From assembly GCA_009363175.1 (NCBI GenBank), contig CP045205.1:5022001-5086000 (forward strand): a stretch of DNA of 64,000 bases, read 5' to 3'. This DNA comes from Citrobacter telavivensis (GTDB taxonomy: Bacteria; Pseudomonadota; Gammaproteobacteria; Enterobacterales; Enterobacteriaceae). The translations under genes were made by a program, and so were the position numbers. Below the pieces are notes generated by a model. It saw nothing but the letters and a program-made list of their open reading frames with translations. It ran no database searches and was not told the DNA's origin. Within the stretch, counting starts at the first letter, position 1. Each line of letters starts with the position of its first letter. Shown here piece by piece: positions 1 to 9,436 of this stretch.

Positions 1-83
1 AGATGGGGGCCCGAAAAGAGGCTTACGATGTTATCGCATTCTCACCGGAGGGCAGTAAAAAAGTCTTCCAGCGAATCGAATAG
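1..83 (+). CDS. C-terminal tail of the gene upstream of silP (possibly silG/ORF105)
   Basis: A reading frame enters from the left edge and ends at TAG 81-83; its last residues read KKVFQRIE. Codon content looks protein-like and there is no stop from the edge onward. In known silver islands a small gene (ORF105/silG) lies between silA and silP, so position suggests that gene. Only about 26 residues are visible and no domain can be assigned. Confidence 0.4.
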   Translation, partial: MGARKEAYDVIAFSPEGSKKVFQRIE

Positions 84-107
84 TCAGCGGAACGGCTGAT
101 AACGGGA

Positions 108-136
108 CGCCGGCAGCAGGCACTCTTATGCCGGCG
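108..136 (+). other. Hairpin between upstream gene and silP
   Basis: Perfect 8-bp inverted repeat, arms CGCCGGCA (108-115) and TGCCGGCG (129-136) with a 13-nt loop, in the intergenic space before silP. No T-run follows, so it is more likely an mRNA processing or attenuation structure than a full terminator. Confidence 0.35.
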
Positions 137-210
137 GCATTCGTGGTAATCGCATCCATGACATATCCTGAAGACAGAAAATGCTTCAGATATGCATAAG
201 GAGAGTTACT

Positions 211-2652
211 GTGAAAAATGACAATGCAGTGGAACATAACAACCAGACTGCTTCTGAGCAGACATCATCCCCGGACGAGAGTCACGCATTGCATAAGGTG
301 AGAGATCCCGTGTGCGGGATGGTCATCCTGCCTGACAAGGCGCACAGCAGCATTCGATACCAGGACCATCAGCTTTATTTCTGCTCCGCCAGCTGTGAGA
401 GCAAATTTAAAGCCCATCCCGATCATTATTTTACCGAAGATGCCAGTGAACATCACCATCACCACGACCACCATGAAGTCAGCCCTGATAAGATAAAACA
501 GTCTCACCGCCAGGCGGAGAAAGAGATTTCTGAAGGTGTGTGGACATGTCCGATGCATCCGGAGATACGCCGTAGTGGTCCCGGAAGCTGTCCTGTCTGT
601 GGAATGGCACTGGAGCCGCTCGTAGCTACGGCATCCACGGGGACGAGTGATGAACTTCGCGACATGACAAGACGCTTCTGGCTGGGGTTGTTGCTGGCGT
701 TTCCGGTTCTGATACTCGAAATGGGTTCTCATCTGTTTCCCGCTTTGAGGAATACAGTACCGCCACAGTACAACACATGGCTGCAGTTACTTCTGGCCTC
801 TCCTGTCGTTTTGTGGTGTGGCTGGCCATTCTTCGCCCGGGCCGGAATGTCGTTACGTAACCGCTCCCTGAATATGTTTACCCTTGTTGCAATGGGGACC
901 GGCGTAGCCTGGGTTTACAGCGTCATTGCAACCGTCTTCCCCTCCTGGTTTCCTGCATCGTTCAGAAACATGGATGGCCTGGTGGCCATTTATTTTGAAG
1001 CCGCAGCTGTTATTACGGTGCTTGTTCTGCTGGGACAGGTCCTTGAATTGCGGGCAAGGGAACAAACCTCAGGTGCCATTACTGCGCTTCTTAACCTTGC
1101 CCCCAAAACCGCCAGGCGGCTGGATCAAGACGGTCATGAAACGGATATTAATGCGGAAGATGTCCTGCCTGGCGATAAGCTCCGCATCAGACCTGGAGAG
1201 AGTATTCCGGTCGACGGTATCGTGGTCGAAGGCAAAACAACCGTTGATGAATCGATGGTGACCGGGGAATCTATGCCTGTTACCAAAACGGAGGGTGACC
1301 CTGTCATCGGGGGGACCATTAATCAGACAGGTAGTCTTATCATCCGTGCAGAGAAAGTCGGTGATGAAACGATGCTCTCACGAATTGTTCAGATGGTCGC
1401 TGATGCACAGCGTTCGCGGGCCCCCATCCAGAGAATGGCTGACAGCGTTTCAGGCTGGTTTGTTCCTCTGGTGATACTTATCGCGGTTGTTGCTTTCATG
1501 ATCTGGTCTGTCTGGGGGCCCGAGCCCAGGATGGCGCACGGTCTCATTGCGGCTGTGTCGGTCCTGATTATTGCCTGTCCCTGCGCGCTGGGGCTGGCCA
1601 CGCCGATGTCGATAATGGTGGGGGTGGGCAAAGGAGCCCAGGCCGGGGTGTTAATCAAGAATGCCGAAGCCCTTGAGCGTCTTGAAAAAGTGGACACGCT
1701 GGTTGTCGACAAAACAGGCACGCTCACGGAAGGTTCGCCGACGGTGACAGGGATTATCAGTCTCAATCCGGGTGGGGAAACATCTCTTTTGCGTGTAACG
1801 GCCGCAGTGGAAAAAGGCTCGCAGCATCCGCTGGGTATGGCAGTAGTTAAAGCAGCACAGGAAAAGGGGATCGCAATACCCGCAGTCACTCATTTCAATG
1901 CGCCGTCGGGTAAAGGTGTCTCAGGCGATGTCGAAGGTCAACGGGTTGTTATTGGTAATGAACTGGCTATGCAGGAAAACAGTATCGTTATTGATAATCA
2001 AAAGGCCGTTGCGGATACGTTGCGGATGGAAGGCGCTACCGTTATCTATGTGGCCACAGACGGGCACCTTGCAGGCCTGATAGCTATCTCGGATCCCGTG
2101 AAAGCAACCACGCCGGATGCGCTTAAAGCTTTGCGTCAGGCGGGGATCCGCATCGTTATGCTCACCGGGGATAACCAGCTTACCGCTGAAGCAGTCGCAC
2201 GGAAACTGGGAATAGATGAGGTTGAAGCCGGGATTCTGCCGGATGGCAAAAAAGCAGTGATAACCCGACTGAAAGCGTCTGGCCATGTGGTTGCGATGGC
2301 CGGAGACGGTGTGAATGATGCCCCGGCGCTGGCAGCGGCTGACGTGGGTATAGCCATGGGAACGGGTACAGATGTGGCAATTGAAAGTGCCGGAGTCACC
2401 CTTCTCAAAGGCGACTTGATGATACTGAACAGGGCCCGTCATCTGTCAGAAATCACCATGAAAAATATCCGACAGAATCTGTTTTTTGCATTTATCTACA
2501 ACGCACTTGGCGTGCCTGTGGCTGCAGGTCTGCTTTATCCTGTGTATGGAATACTGCTGTCGCCAGTTATTGCGGCGGCGGCCATGGCTCTTTCCTCCGT
2601 CAGCGTCATTGTGAATGCGTTGCGTCTGAAAAGTGTCAGGCTCGGGAAATAA
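211..2652 (+). CDS. silP: Silver/copper-translocating P1B-type ATPase SilP
   Basis: Inner-membrane P-type ATPase that expels Ag(I)/Cu(I) from the cytoplasm. Order of domains in the 813-residue product: an N-terminal YHS-type metal domain (DPVCGM), a His-rich stretch (HHHHHDHH), a heavy-metal-binding domain (WTCPMHPEI ... CPVCGM), membrane segments, the CPC transport motif (ACPCALGLATP, about residue 455), the phosphorylation motif DKTGT (about 500) and the hinge GDGVNDAP (about 700). The start is placed at GTG 211 because AAGGAG lies 7 nt before it; an upstream in-frame ATG at 181 has no comparable site. YHS plus HMBD with no classical CxxC HMA domain is typical of SilP. Expected partner genes silABC lie outside the window on the left. 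Confidence 0.95.
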   Translation: MKNDNAVEHNNQTASEQTSSPDESHALHKVRDPVCGMVILPDKAHSSIRYQDHQLYFCSASCESKFKAHPDHYFTEDASEHHHHHDHHEVSPDKIKQSHRQAEKEISEGVWTCPMHPEIRRSGPGSCPVCGMALEPLVATASTGTSDELRDMTRRFWLGLLLAFPVLILEMGSHLFPALRNTVPPQYNTWLQLLLASPVVLWCGWPFFARAGMSLRNRSLNMFTLVAMGTGVAWVYSVIATVFPSWFPASFRNMDGLVAIYFEAAAVITVLVLLGQVLELRAREQTSGAITALLNLAPKTARRLDQDGHETDINAEDVLPGDKLRIRPGESIPVDGIVVEGKTTVDESMVTGESMPVTKTEGDPVIGGTINQTGSLIIRAEKVGDETMLSRIVQMVADAQRSRAPIQRMADSVSGWFVPLVILIAVVAFMIWSVWGPEPRMAHGLIAAVSVLIIACPCALGLATPMSIMVGVGKGAQAGVLIKNAEALERLEKVDTLVVDKTGTLTEGSPTVTGIISLNPGGETSLLRVTAAVEKGSQHPLGMAVVKAAQEKGIAIPAVTHFNAPSGKGVSGDVEGQRVVIGNELAMQENSIVIDNQKAVADTLRMEGATVIYVATDGHLAGLIAISDPVKATTPDALKALRQAGIRIVMLTGDNQLTAEAVARKLGIDEVEAGILPDGKKAVITRLKASGHVVAMAGDGVNDAPALAAADVGIAMGTGTDVAIESAGVTLLKGDLMILNRARHLSEITMKNIRQNLFFAFIYNALGVPVAAGLLYPVYGILLSPVIAAAAMALSSVSVIVNALRLKSVRLGK

Positions 2653-2692
2653 CACTGAGTGAAGGGGCTGTTACGAACAGAAGGAGTCCAGT

Positions 2693-2890
2693 ATGAAAAG
2701 TACCACCTATGCGCTTATTGCTGTCGCCGCGATCGCGGCATTTGCCCTCCTGCGCGAACACTGGTCACATGTGGCAGGTTACTGGCCATATCTGTTATTG
2801 CTGGTCTGCCCGCTAATGCATCTTTTCCACGGCCACGGAGGGCATGGAGATCATCAACATCAAGGAAGTGAAAACGATAAAAAAAATTAA
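2693..2890 (+). CDS. Small DUF2933-type membrane protein
   Basis: A 65-residue protein with a hydrophobic N-terminal segment (residues 4-20), a second hydrophobic stretch (about 30-45) and a His/Gly-rich tail (HGHGGHGDHQHQ) that could bind metal. It matches the short DUF2933 proteins often found after P1B ATPases in metal islands. It lies 40 nt after silP with AAGGAG before the ATG, so it is probably cotranscribed. A role in metal buffering at the membrane is inference. Confidence 0.75.
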   Translation: MKSTTYALIAVAAIAAFALLREHWSHVAGYWPYLLLLVCPLMHLFHGHGGHGDHQHQGSENDKKN

Positions 2891-2898
2891 TCCGGCAG

Positions 2899-2921
2899 AC
2901 GGGGCCGCGTCGCGGCCCCGT
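2899..2921. terminator. Bidirectional terminator between silP operon and pcoG
   Basis: Strong GC hairpin: arms ACGGGGCCGC and GCGGCCCCGT around a very small loop. It sits between two convergent genes. On the minus strand it is followed by an A/T-rich run (TTAATTTTTTT), so it can serve pcoG as well as the silP unit. Confidence 0.7.
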
Positions 2922-2923
2922 TA

Positions 2924-3661
2924 TCAGTCCAGGTATCGTTCGTAGTCTCTGGCATGCGCAAAGGCATGCTGTTCAAGTTTGTTATCAGCGGGTGCCGCTG
3001 CCCGGAACGCCAGTGAGTTAACAGGATTGTTATTGATGACCAGCTCGTAATGCAGATGAGGACCGGATGAACGTCCGCTGTTACCGGATAACGCAATAGC
3101 GTCTCCCCGGGTAACCCTGGCCCCTTTAGTAACGAGTATTTTATTGAGGTGGAGATAGCGAGTTTTAACACCGGCTTTTCCCGTTACTTCAACAAAATAT
3201 CCCATGGTACTGTTGTATTCGGCCCGGGTGATTTTTCCGTCGATGACGCTGACTATTTTCGTGTTCATGGGCATGGAATAATCAATGCCATTATGGGGAC
3301 TCACTTTTCCCGATACCGGGTTAAGTCTTGCAGGATTGAAAGGCGAACTGAGTCTTGCTGTGGCCGGTAACGGATAATCGAGACTGCCTTTCCCGGAAGT
3401 ATCGGAAAGGTTATAGAACTTTTTATCTGATATACGATACGCCGTGTAATTAAATGAACCGGACGTAAATTTATAGGCCACGACACGTGATTTTCCCGCT
3501 TTCTTTTGCAGTACGAGTTTTAATGATTCATTTTTTTTCAAATGCCGCAGATTAAACCGGGAAGGCAAGGAGCGCTGAAGAGTAGCGATCTCGTTCGATT
3601 CCAGCCCCGAGCGGGTGGCTGAAAGGTAGGCATTTTCTTTTACGACATCGGTAGAATACAT
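2924..3661 (-). CDS. pcoG: M23 (LytM) metallopeptidase PcoG
   Basis: A 245-residue protein with a C-terminal M23 peptidase domain: HNGID (HxxxD metal ligands) near residue 122 and GPHLHYEL (HxH) near residue 205, the zinc-binding set of peptidoglycan endopeptidases. No clear signal peptide is visible at the chosen start. In copper islands described as pcoGE1ABCDRSE2 this peptidase is pcoG. It is convergent with the silP unit and separated from pcoE1 by about 290 nt. A role in cell-wall adjustment for envelope metal proteins is inference. Confidence 0.85.
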   Translation of the reverse strand: MYSTDVVKENAYLSATRSGLESNEIATLQRSLPSRFNLRHLKKNESLKLVLQKKAGKSRVVAYKFTSGSFNYTAYRISDKKFYNLSDTSGKGSLDYPLPATARLSSPFNPARLNPVSGKVSPHNGIDYSMPMNTKIVSVIDGKITRAEYNSTMGYFVEVTGKAGVKTRYLHLNKILVTKGARVTRGDAIALSGNSGRSSGPHLHYELVINNNPVNSLAFRAAAPADNKLEQHAFAHARDYERYLD

Positions 3662-3753
3662 TTACTGGAATTCGCCGTTAGCATGAACACTGCGGCGTAT
3701 GCTAGGGGTTTTCAGGAGGCGTGTCATCTGTCAGTTAATCGGGAGCACCGTTG

Positions 3754-3840
3754 ATGGTCGTCATTTTTGTAACATATCTTGTTTCCCGTTTGCTCCTGAA
3801 GCTCTGGGAACTGTATGACCAGCCCGACGGTGATGATTAA
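3754..3840 (+). CDS. Possible 28-residue membrane microprotein
   Basis: ATG at 3754 preceded by GGGAG with 8-nt spacing, ending TAA 3838-3840. The product is MVVIFVTYLVSRLLLKLWEL followed by an acidic tail (YDQPDGDD), i.e. one hydrophobic helix and a charged end. It lies in the 290-nt gap between pcoG and pcoE1 and overlaps a sequence resembling half of a CusR/SilR-type box. No family is known to me; it may be chance. Confidence 0.3.
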   Translation: MVVIFVTYLVSRLLLKLWELYDQPDGDD

Positions 3841-3853
3841 CGGGACTGAAACA

Positions 3854-3897
3854 GGTTACGGCAGAGCAATATGGGGCTCATGTCCTGCTACGTAACC
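3854..3897. other. Long imperfect hairpin downstream of pcoE1
   Basis: Arms GGTTACG (3854-3860) and CGTAACC (3891-3897) with inner complementary blocks (GCAG/CTGC and GAGC/GCTC). It lies just past the minus-strand pcoE1 stop and just past the possible microORF stop, where a transcript end would be expected. No long T-run, so the terminator role is unproven. Confidence 0.4.
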
Positions 3898-3949
3898 CGT
3901 CAGTAAAGCCCTGCTGCGCACCTGACGCTAAGCACTAACCCGCCTGCAG

Positions 3950-4399
3950 TTACCTGGTCGAATACAGCCCGCGAAGCTTTCTTGCCTGCGTCTGATGTGC
4001 TTCCGCACCGGCATTATTGACCTGCTCATGCACGAGAGCGGCTTTTTCTCCGGCATTCAGTTCGTTAAAAGAAGAAGACGAGGTCTTTGAATTTGCATCA
4101 CTGCCGGACAGCATTTTTTTATGTTCCTCAATCATTTTCTGATGCGCATAGGACGCGCTGTTGTTCATAAATGAATGAGCAACAATGGCCCTTTCATGTT
4201 CATTCATTTCAGAGAATGAGGGCGTGTTGTTTTTATTAACCCTGTCCGGTAAGTTTTCATGCGTCGAGGAATTCACATGACTGACGGCTGAGGCATTATT
4301 AACAAATCGATGTGCTTCATGGGCAATATCACTGGACTGAGCAAAAGCTGCCCCACAAAATAAAGCTGTAAACGCAGTGGTCGTGATTAATATATTCAT
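3950..4399 (-). CDS. pcoE1: PcoE-like periplasmic metal-binding protein (PcoE1)
   Basis: A 149-residue secreted protein: signal peptide MNILITTTAFTALFCGAAFA, then a low-complexity chain rich in His, Met, Asn and Ser with repeated H-x-x-x-N-N modules (EAHRFVNNA, AHSFMNNSA, VHEQVNNAG). This is the pattern of the SilE/PcoE family of intrinsically disordered periplasmic copper/silver sponges. It is divergent from pcoA and shares a 234-nt intergenic region holding a perfect CATTACA/TGTAATG operator. It differs clearly from the second copy at 11050-11484. Confidence 0.8.
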   Translation of the reverse strand: MNILITTTAFTALFCGAAFAQSSDIAHEAHRFVNNASAVSHVNSSTHENLPDRVNKNNTPSFSEMNEHERAIVAHSFMNNSASYAHQKMIEEHKKMLSGSDANSKTSSSSFNELNAGEKAALVHEQVNNAGAEAHQTQARKLRGLYSTR

Positions 4400-4499
4400 G
4401 TGTAATTACCTTCTGAGGTACATAAAAGATGTCCTTATGATCATATATAAAAATAATCAACCTGTGGGGAAGATGACGTAAATGTAATACAGCTATGTA

Positions 4500-4517
4500 C
4501 ATTACACGATTGTAATG
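4500..4517. promoter_or_regulatory. Copper-response operator between pcoE1 and pcoA
   Basis: Perfect inverted repeat CATTACA-CGAT-TGTAATG, 116 nt before the pcoA start and 100 nt before the divergent pcoE1 start. A palindrome at this place fits the PcoR-binding copper box known before pcoA. It could drive both directions. Confidence 0.65.
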
Positions 4518-4633
4518 AATTTGTTTCTTAAGGTGTGCTAGATTCATTTCATTGTAAGTGGATGAACCAGTAATTTAATTTAAATCGGTTCTCGAATTCT
4601 GTCAGTAACCATACTTTAAATAAGGGAATGCGC

Positions 4634-6451
4634 ATGCTGTTGAAAACGTCTCGACGAACTTTCCTGAAGGGGTTAACCCTCTCTGGCGTAGCCGGAAGTC
4701 TTGGCGTATGGAGTTTCAATGCGCGTTCCAGTCTGAGCCTGCCAGTTGCCGCATCCCTGCAGGGTACTCAGTTTGACCTGACCATTGGTGAAACGGCCGT
4801 CAATATCACGGGCAGTGAGCGTCAGGCCAAAACAATCAATGGAGGCCTGCCGGGGCCCGTTCTTCGCTGGAAAGAAGGTGACACCATTACCCTGAAGGTC
4901 AAAAACCGTCTTAATGAACAGACGTCCATTCACTGGCACGGCATTATTCTTCCGGCCAATATGGATGGTGTTCCGGGGCTGAGTTTTATGGGCATAGAGC
5001 CTGATGATACCTACGTTTACACCTTTAAGGTTAAGCAGAACGGGACTTACTGGTACCACAGCCATTCCGGTCTGCAGGAACAGGAGGGGGTATACGGTGC
5101 CATTATCATCGATGCCAGGGAGCCAGAACCGTTTGCTTACGATCGTGAGCATGTGGTCATGTTGTCTGACTGGACCGATGAAAATCCTCACAGCCTGCTG
5201 AAAAAATTAAAAAAACAGTCGGATTACTACAATTTCAATAAACCAACCGTTGGCTCTTTTTTCCGCGACGTGAATACCAGGGGGCTGTCAGCCACCATTG
5301 CCGATCGGAAAATGTGGGCTGAAATGAAAATGAATCCGACTGACCTCGCGGATGTCAGTGGCTACACCTACACCTATCTCATGAACGGGCAGGCCCCGCT
5401 GAAAAACTGGACCGGACTGTTCCGTCCCGGTGAAAAGATACGCTTACGGTTTATCAACGGCTCGGCAATGACCTATTTCGATATCCGTATCCCCGGGCTG
5501 AAAATGACGGTCGTGGCTGCAGATGGCCAGTATGTAAACCCGGTTACCGTTGACGAATTCAGGATTGCCGTTGCCGAAACCTATGATGTCATTGTGGAGC
5601 CTCAGGGTGAGGCCTATACCATCTTCGCACAATCCATGGACAGGACCGGTTACGCTCGAGGGACACTGGCCACGAGAGAGGGGTTAAGTGCTGCCGTTCC
5701 CCCCCTCGATCCCCGTCCTCTGTTGACCATGGAAGATATGGGTATGGGGGGAATGGGACATGATATGGCAGGAATGGACCACAGCCAGATGGGAGGCATG
5801 GATAACAGCGGAGAGATGATGTCTATGGACGGTGCTGACCTTCCGGATAGCGGGACATCCTCCGCGCCCATGGATCACAGCAGCATGGCCGGTATGGATC
5901 ATTCCCGGATGGCCGGAATGCCGGGTATGCAAAGTCATCCTGCGTCAGAAACGGATAACCCACTGGTTGATATGCAGGCGATGAGCGTCTCTCCGAAATT
6001 AAATGATCCGGGTATTGGTCTTCGAAATAACGGAAGAAAGGTTCTCACGTACGCGGATTTGAAAAGCCGCTTTGAGGATCCTGACGGACGTGAACCTGGC
6101 CGTACCATAGAACTGCATTTAACCGGCCACATGGAAAAGTTTGCCTGGTCATTTAACGGAATCAAGTTTTCAGATGCCGCACCGGTGCTGCTGAAATACG
6201 GTGAGCGGCTCAGGATCACGCTGATCAACGATACCATGATGACTCACCCCATTCACCTGCATGGTATGTGGAGCGATCTGGAAGATGAAAACGGTAATTT
6301 CATGGTTCGTAAACACACAATAGATGTTCCCCCTGGTACAAAACGCAGTTACAGAGTGACAGCAGATGCGCTTGGCCGCTGGGCGTATCACTGCCATTTG
6401 CTCTATCACATGGAAATGGGAATGTTTCGTGAAGTCCGGGTGGAGGAATGA
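4634..6451 (+). CDS. pcoA: Multicopper oxidase PcoA
   Basis: Periplasmic cuprous oxidase of the plasmid copper-resistance system. The 605-residue product starts with a twin-arginine signal (SRRTFLKG). It has cupredoxin copper ligands HWHG (about residue 101), WYHSHSG, HPIHLHG and the C-terminal HCHLLYHMEMGM. A Met-rich insert with repeated MGGMDHS/MAGMDHS units (about residues 370-440) binds extra copper. ATG 4634 is preferred to 4628 because AAGGGA then sits 6 nt upstream and the length equals that of the E. coli protein. First gene of pcoABCDRS. Confidence 0.97.
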   Translation: MLLKTSRRTFLKGLTLSGVAGSLGVWSFNARSSLSLPVAASLQGTQFDLTIGETAVNITGSERQAKTINGGLPGPVLRWKEGDTITLKVKNRLNEQTSIHWHGIILPANMDGVPGLSFMGIEPDDTYVYTFKVKQNGTYWYHSHSGLQEQEGVYGAIIIDAREPEPFAYDREHVVMLSDWTDENPHSLLKKLKKQSDYYNFNKPTVGSFFRDVNTRGLSATIADRKMWAEMKMNPTDLADVSGYTYTYLMNGQAPLKNWTGLFRPGEKIRLRFINGSAMTYFDIRIPGLKMTVVAADGQYVNPVTVDEFRIAVAETYDVIVEPQGEAYTIFAQSMDRTGYARGTLATREGLSAAVPPLDPRPLLTMEDMGMGGMGHDMAGMDHSQMGGMDNSGEMMSMDGADLPDSGTSSAPMDHSSMAGMDHSRMAGMPGMQSHPASETDNPLVDMQAMSVSPKLNDPGIGLRNNGRKVLTYADLKSRFEDPDGREPGRTIELHLTGHMEKFAWSFNGIKFSDAAPVLLKYGERLRITLINDTMMTHPIHLHGMWSDLEDENGNFMVRKHTIDVPPGTKRSYRVTADALGRWAYHCHLLYHMEMGMFREVRVEE

Positions 6452-6456
6452 TGCGA

Positions 6457-7347
6457 ATGAAGAGAAATTTGAAGGCCATACCTGTTCTGGTCGCCGGTTT
6501 GTTTACCTCACAGCTTTCTATTGCGGCGGGCTCCGTCTCTGCAGATCCCCACGCCGGGCACGACATGTCTGCCATGCAGATGCCAGCAGATGAGAATTTC
6601 ACTGAGATGACGTCAATGGAGCCCATTGTAACTGAGAGCAGAACGCCAATTCCGCCTGTTACCGATGCCGACCGGAAGGCTGCATTCGGCAATTTACAGG
6701 GGCATGCGATTCACGACAGTGCGATTAATTATCTGGTTCTGCTGGATCAACTGGAATGGCAACGGTCGGATAACACCAACAATTTCAGCTGGAGTGTTAA
6801 CAGCTGGATTGGAGGCGACACAGATCGGATTTGGCTAAAGAGTGAAGGTGAACGAAGCAATGGGGAAACGGAGGCGGCTGAAGCGCAGTTACTCTGGGGA
6901 CATGCGGTTGGCCCATGGTGGGATTTGGTTGCGGGTGTCAGGCAGGATTTCAGACCTGCTTCTGCCCGGACCTGGGCTGCTGTCGGTTTTCAGGGGCTGG
7001 CACTCTATAATTTTGAGTCTGAAATTACGGGTTTTGTCAGTAATGGCGGAAAAGCAGCCCTTCGTCTGGGAGGAGAATACGACGTTTTACTGACTAACCG
7101 GCTCATACTCCAGCCATCCTATGAGGTGAATTTCTACAGTCAGGATGATGAATCGCGGGGTCGCGGCAGGGGACTGACTGACACAGAGCTGGGGCTCCGG
7201 CTGCGCTATGAAATACGCCGTGAGTTTGCACCCTATATAGGCGTTTCCTGGAATCAACTTTACGGGAAAACATCCGATATGGCGAAAAGAGAAGGTGAGA
7301 AAGACCATCAGGTAGTATTCCTGGCGGGAGCCAGAATCTGGTTTTAA
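6457..7347 (+). CDS. pcoB: Copper-resistance outer-membrane protein PcoB
   Basis: The 296-residue product has a signal peptide (about residues 1-24), a short Met/His-rich N-terminal segment (HAGHDMSAMQM) and a beta-barrel region with alternating aromatic/polar strands ending in a terminal phenylalanine (GARIWF). This is typical of the CopB/PcoB family. The start lies 5 nt after the pcoA stop; GGAGGA in the end of pcoA is the ribosome site. ATG codons at 6448 and 6451 would add three residues. PcoB is thought to work with PcoA at the outer membrane. Confidence 0.95.
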   Translation: MKRNLKAIPVLVAGLFTSQLSIAAGSVSADPHAGHDMSAMQMPADENFTEMTSMEPIVTESRTPIPPVTDADRKAAFGNLQGHAIHDSAINYLVLLDQLEWQRSDNTNNFSWSVNSWIGGDTDRIWLKSEGERSNGETEAAEAQLLWGHAVGPWWDLVAGVRQDFRPASARTWAAVGFQGLALYNFESEITGFVSNGGKAALRLGGEYDVLLTNRLILQPSYEVNFYSQDDESRGRGRGLTDTELGLRLRYEIRREFAPYIGVSWNQLYGKTSDMAKREGEKDHQVVFLAGARIWF

Positions 7348-7386
7348 CGCACTGATATAAAACACTCAACTAAACAGGTAAATAAA

Positions 7387-7767
7387 ATGTCGATTTTAAA
7401 TAAAGCCATTCTTACAGGTGGCCTCGTTATGGGCGTTGCTTTCTCTGCTATGGCCCATCCGGAATTAAAAAGCTCTGTGCCACAGGCTGATTCAGCCGTA
7501 GCGGCCCCGGAAAAGATTCAGCTTAATTTCTCGGAAAATCTGACCGTGAAATTCTCAGGTGCAAAATTAACGATGACGGGTATGAAAGGCATGTCATCAC
7601 ATTCTCCGATGCCGGTCGCGGCAAAAGTGGCGCCAGGCGCTGACCCTAAATCGATGGTCATTATTCCGCGAGAGCCTTTACCCGCTGGCACTTATCGTGT
7701 TGACTGGCGCGCGGTTTCTTCAGATACGCACCCTATTACCGGTAATTACACCTTTACAGTGAAGTAA
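7387..7767 (+). CDS. pcoC: Periplasmic copper carrier PcoC
   Basis: A 126-residue CopC-family protein with a signal peptide ending in AMA and a mature start HPELKSS, whose first His is a Cu(II) ligand in the family. A Met-rich Cu(I) site ([13 protein letters not shown]) follows near residues 60-75. The CopC fold ends with YTFTVK. It lies 4 nt before pcoD, with which it works in copper handling at the inner membrane. Confidence 0.96.
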
Positions 7768-7771
7768 TATT

Positions 7772-8701
7772 ATGAACGACCTGATTATGATTGTTATTCG
7801 TTTTCTTCTTTATCTGGATTTGATGGTAATATTTGGATTGCCATTTTTTCAGATATATGGAATAAGCGGTGTCAGACATGAAACCTATAACCTGACTAAT
7901 TTCAGGTCGTTTATAACCTTTGCTGTTGTTACAGGCATCATTCTTACTGGCATTAATATGCTCCTGGTATCTAATGCCATGAGTGGAGTAACTGACCTCA
8001 GAGAATTATCCATCCATGTTATCGAGATGGTGATAGAAGAAACTGATGTGGGTATTAGCTGGATTGTCAGGCTCTGTGCCCTGTTTACCACACTCGGTGC
8101 TTTGTTCCTTTACACTAATAAGAGAGTATTGTCCTGCCTGCTGATGACGATGAGTGGGGGCGTGGCGCTGGCTACACTTGCCTGGGGAGGACACGCCGTT
8201 ATGCATGACGGTCTGCATTACTATCTCCATTTACTGAGCGATCTGACCCATCTCGGCGCTGCAGGTGCCTGGACAGGTGCTCTGGTTGCATTTGCTATCC
8301 TGCTGATGCGCAGAAACGAGCATAATGCACAGAGCGTCATTGTGATATCTGACTCCCTGGCAAAATTTGCCACGGCAGGAACGGTGATTGTTGTAGCCCT
8401 GATCCTGAGTGCGCTGGTCAACTATCTGTATATTGCTGAGGGTAACTTAACTCCCTTATTCAACAGTTCCTGGGGGAGGATATTGCTTGCCAAGACGGCT
8501 CTGTTTGTTCTGATGCTTCTTCTGGCTGCAGCAAACCGGTTTCACCTGGGTCCCCGGCTTGAAGTTATGGTCAGGGAAGGGAATTATGATCGCAGCGTTG
8601 CCCTGATGCGAAACAGCATCCTGACAGAATTCGTTGTTGCGATTATCATTCTGGGCGCCGTAGCGTGGCTCGGAATGCTTGCTCCGTCTCAGGTCAGCTA
8701 G
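7772..8701 (+). CDS. pcoD: Copper-resistance inner-membrane protein PcoD
   Basis: A 309-residue polytopic membrane protein (about eight hydrophobic segments) of the CopD family, the length of E. coli PcoD. Conserved His residues within membrane segments ([24 protein letters not shown]) are the usual family features. It acts with PcoC, presumably moving copper across the inner membrane. Same operon as pcoABC, with pcoR 54 nt downstream. Confidence 0.95.
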
Positions 8702-8755
8702 GGGACAGCCAAAGCTCATGCGTGAGATTTTTACTTTCATATCAGCGAGTTGACC

Positions 8756-9436
8756 ATGCAGCGTATTTTAATCGTTGAAGACGAACAAAAAACAGGTCGT
8801 TACCTGCAGCAGGGACTGGTTGAGGAAGGCTATCAGGCCGATCTCTTTAATAATGGCCGCGATGGTCTCGGGGCCGCGTCGAAGGGACAGTATGATTTGA
8901 TAATACTGGACGTGATGCTGCCTTTCCTCGACGGGTGGCAAATCATCAGCGCACTGAGGGAGTCCGGGCACGAAGAACCGGTCCTGTTTTTAACCGCAAA
9001 GGACAACGTGCGGGACAAAGTGAAAGGACTGGAGCTTGGCGCAGATGACTACCTGATTAAGCCCTTTGATTTTACGGAGCTGGTTGCACGTGTAAGAACC
9101 CTACTGCGCCGGGCACGCTCGCAGGCCGCAACAGTCTGCACCATCGCCGATATGACCGTTGATATGGTGCGCCGGACCGTGATCCGTTCGGGGAAGAAGA
9201 TCCATCTCACCGGTAAAGAATACGTTCTGCTTGAGTTGCTGCTGCAACGCACCGGAGAAGTGTTACCCAGGAGTCTTATCTCGTCCCTGGTCTGGAACAT
9301 GAATTTTGACAGTGATACGAATGTGATTGATGTCGCCGTGAGACGTCTGAGAAGTAAAATTGATGATGACTTTGAGCCAAAACTGATCCATACCGTTCGC
9401 GGTGCCGGATATGTCCTGGAGATCAGAGAAGAGTGA
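8756..9436 (+). CDS. pcoR: Copper-responsive response regulator PcoR
   Basis: OmpR-type regulator, 226 residues. The receiver domain has the acidic pocket (VEDEQ), the phosphoacceptor Asp in ILDVMLPFLDG (about residue 51) and the switch lysine in IKPF. The C-terminal winged helix (residues about 130-225) ends GAGYVLEI. ATG 8756 gives the standard PcoR length; an in-frame TTG at 8750 is less likely. Its stop overlaps the pcoS start (GTGA). Confidence 0.96.
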   Translation: MQRILIVEDEQKTGRYLQQGLVEEGYQADLFNNGRDGLGAASKGQYDLIILDVMLPFLDGWQIISALRESGHEEPVLFLTAKDNVRDKVKGLELGADDYLIKPFDFTELVARVRTLLRRARSQAATVCTIADMTVDMVRRTVIRSGKKIHLTGKEYVLLELLLQRTGEVLPRSLISSLVWNMNFDSDTNVIDVAVRRLRSKIDDDFEPKLIHTVRGAGYVLEIREE

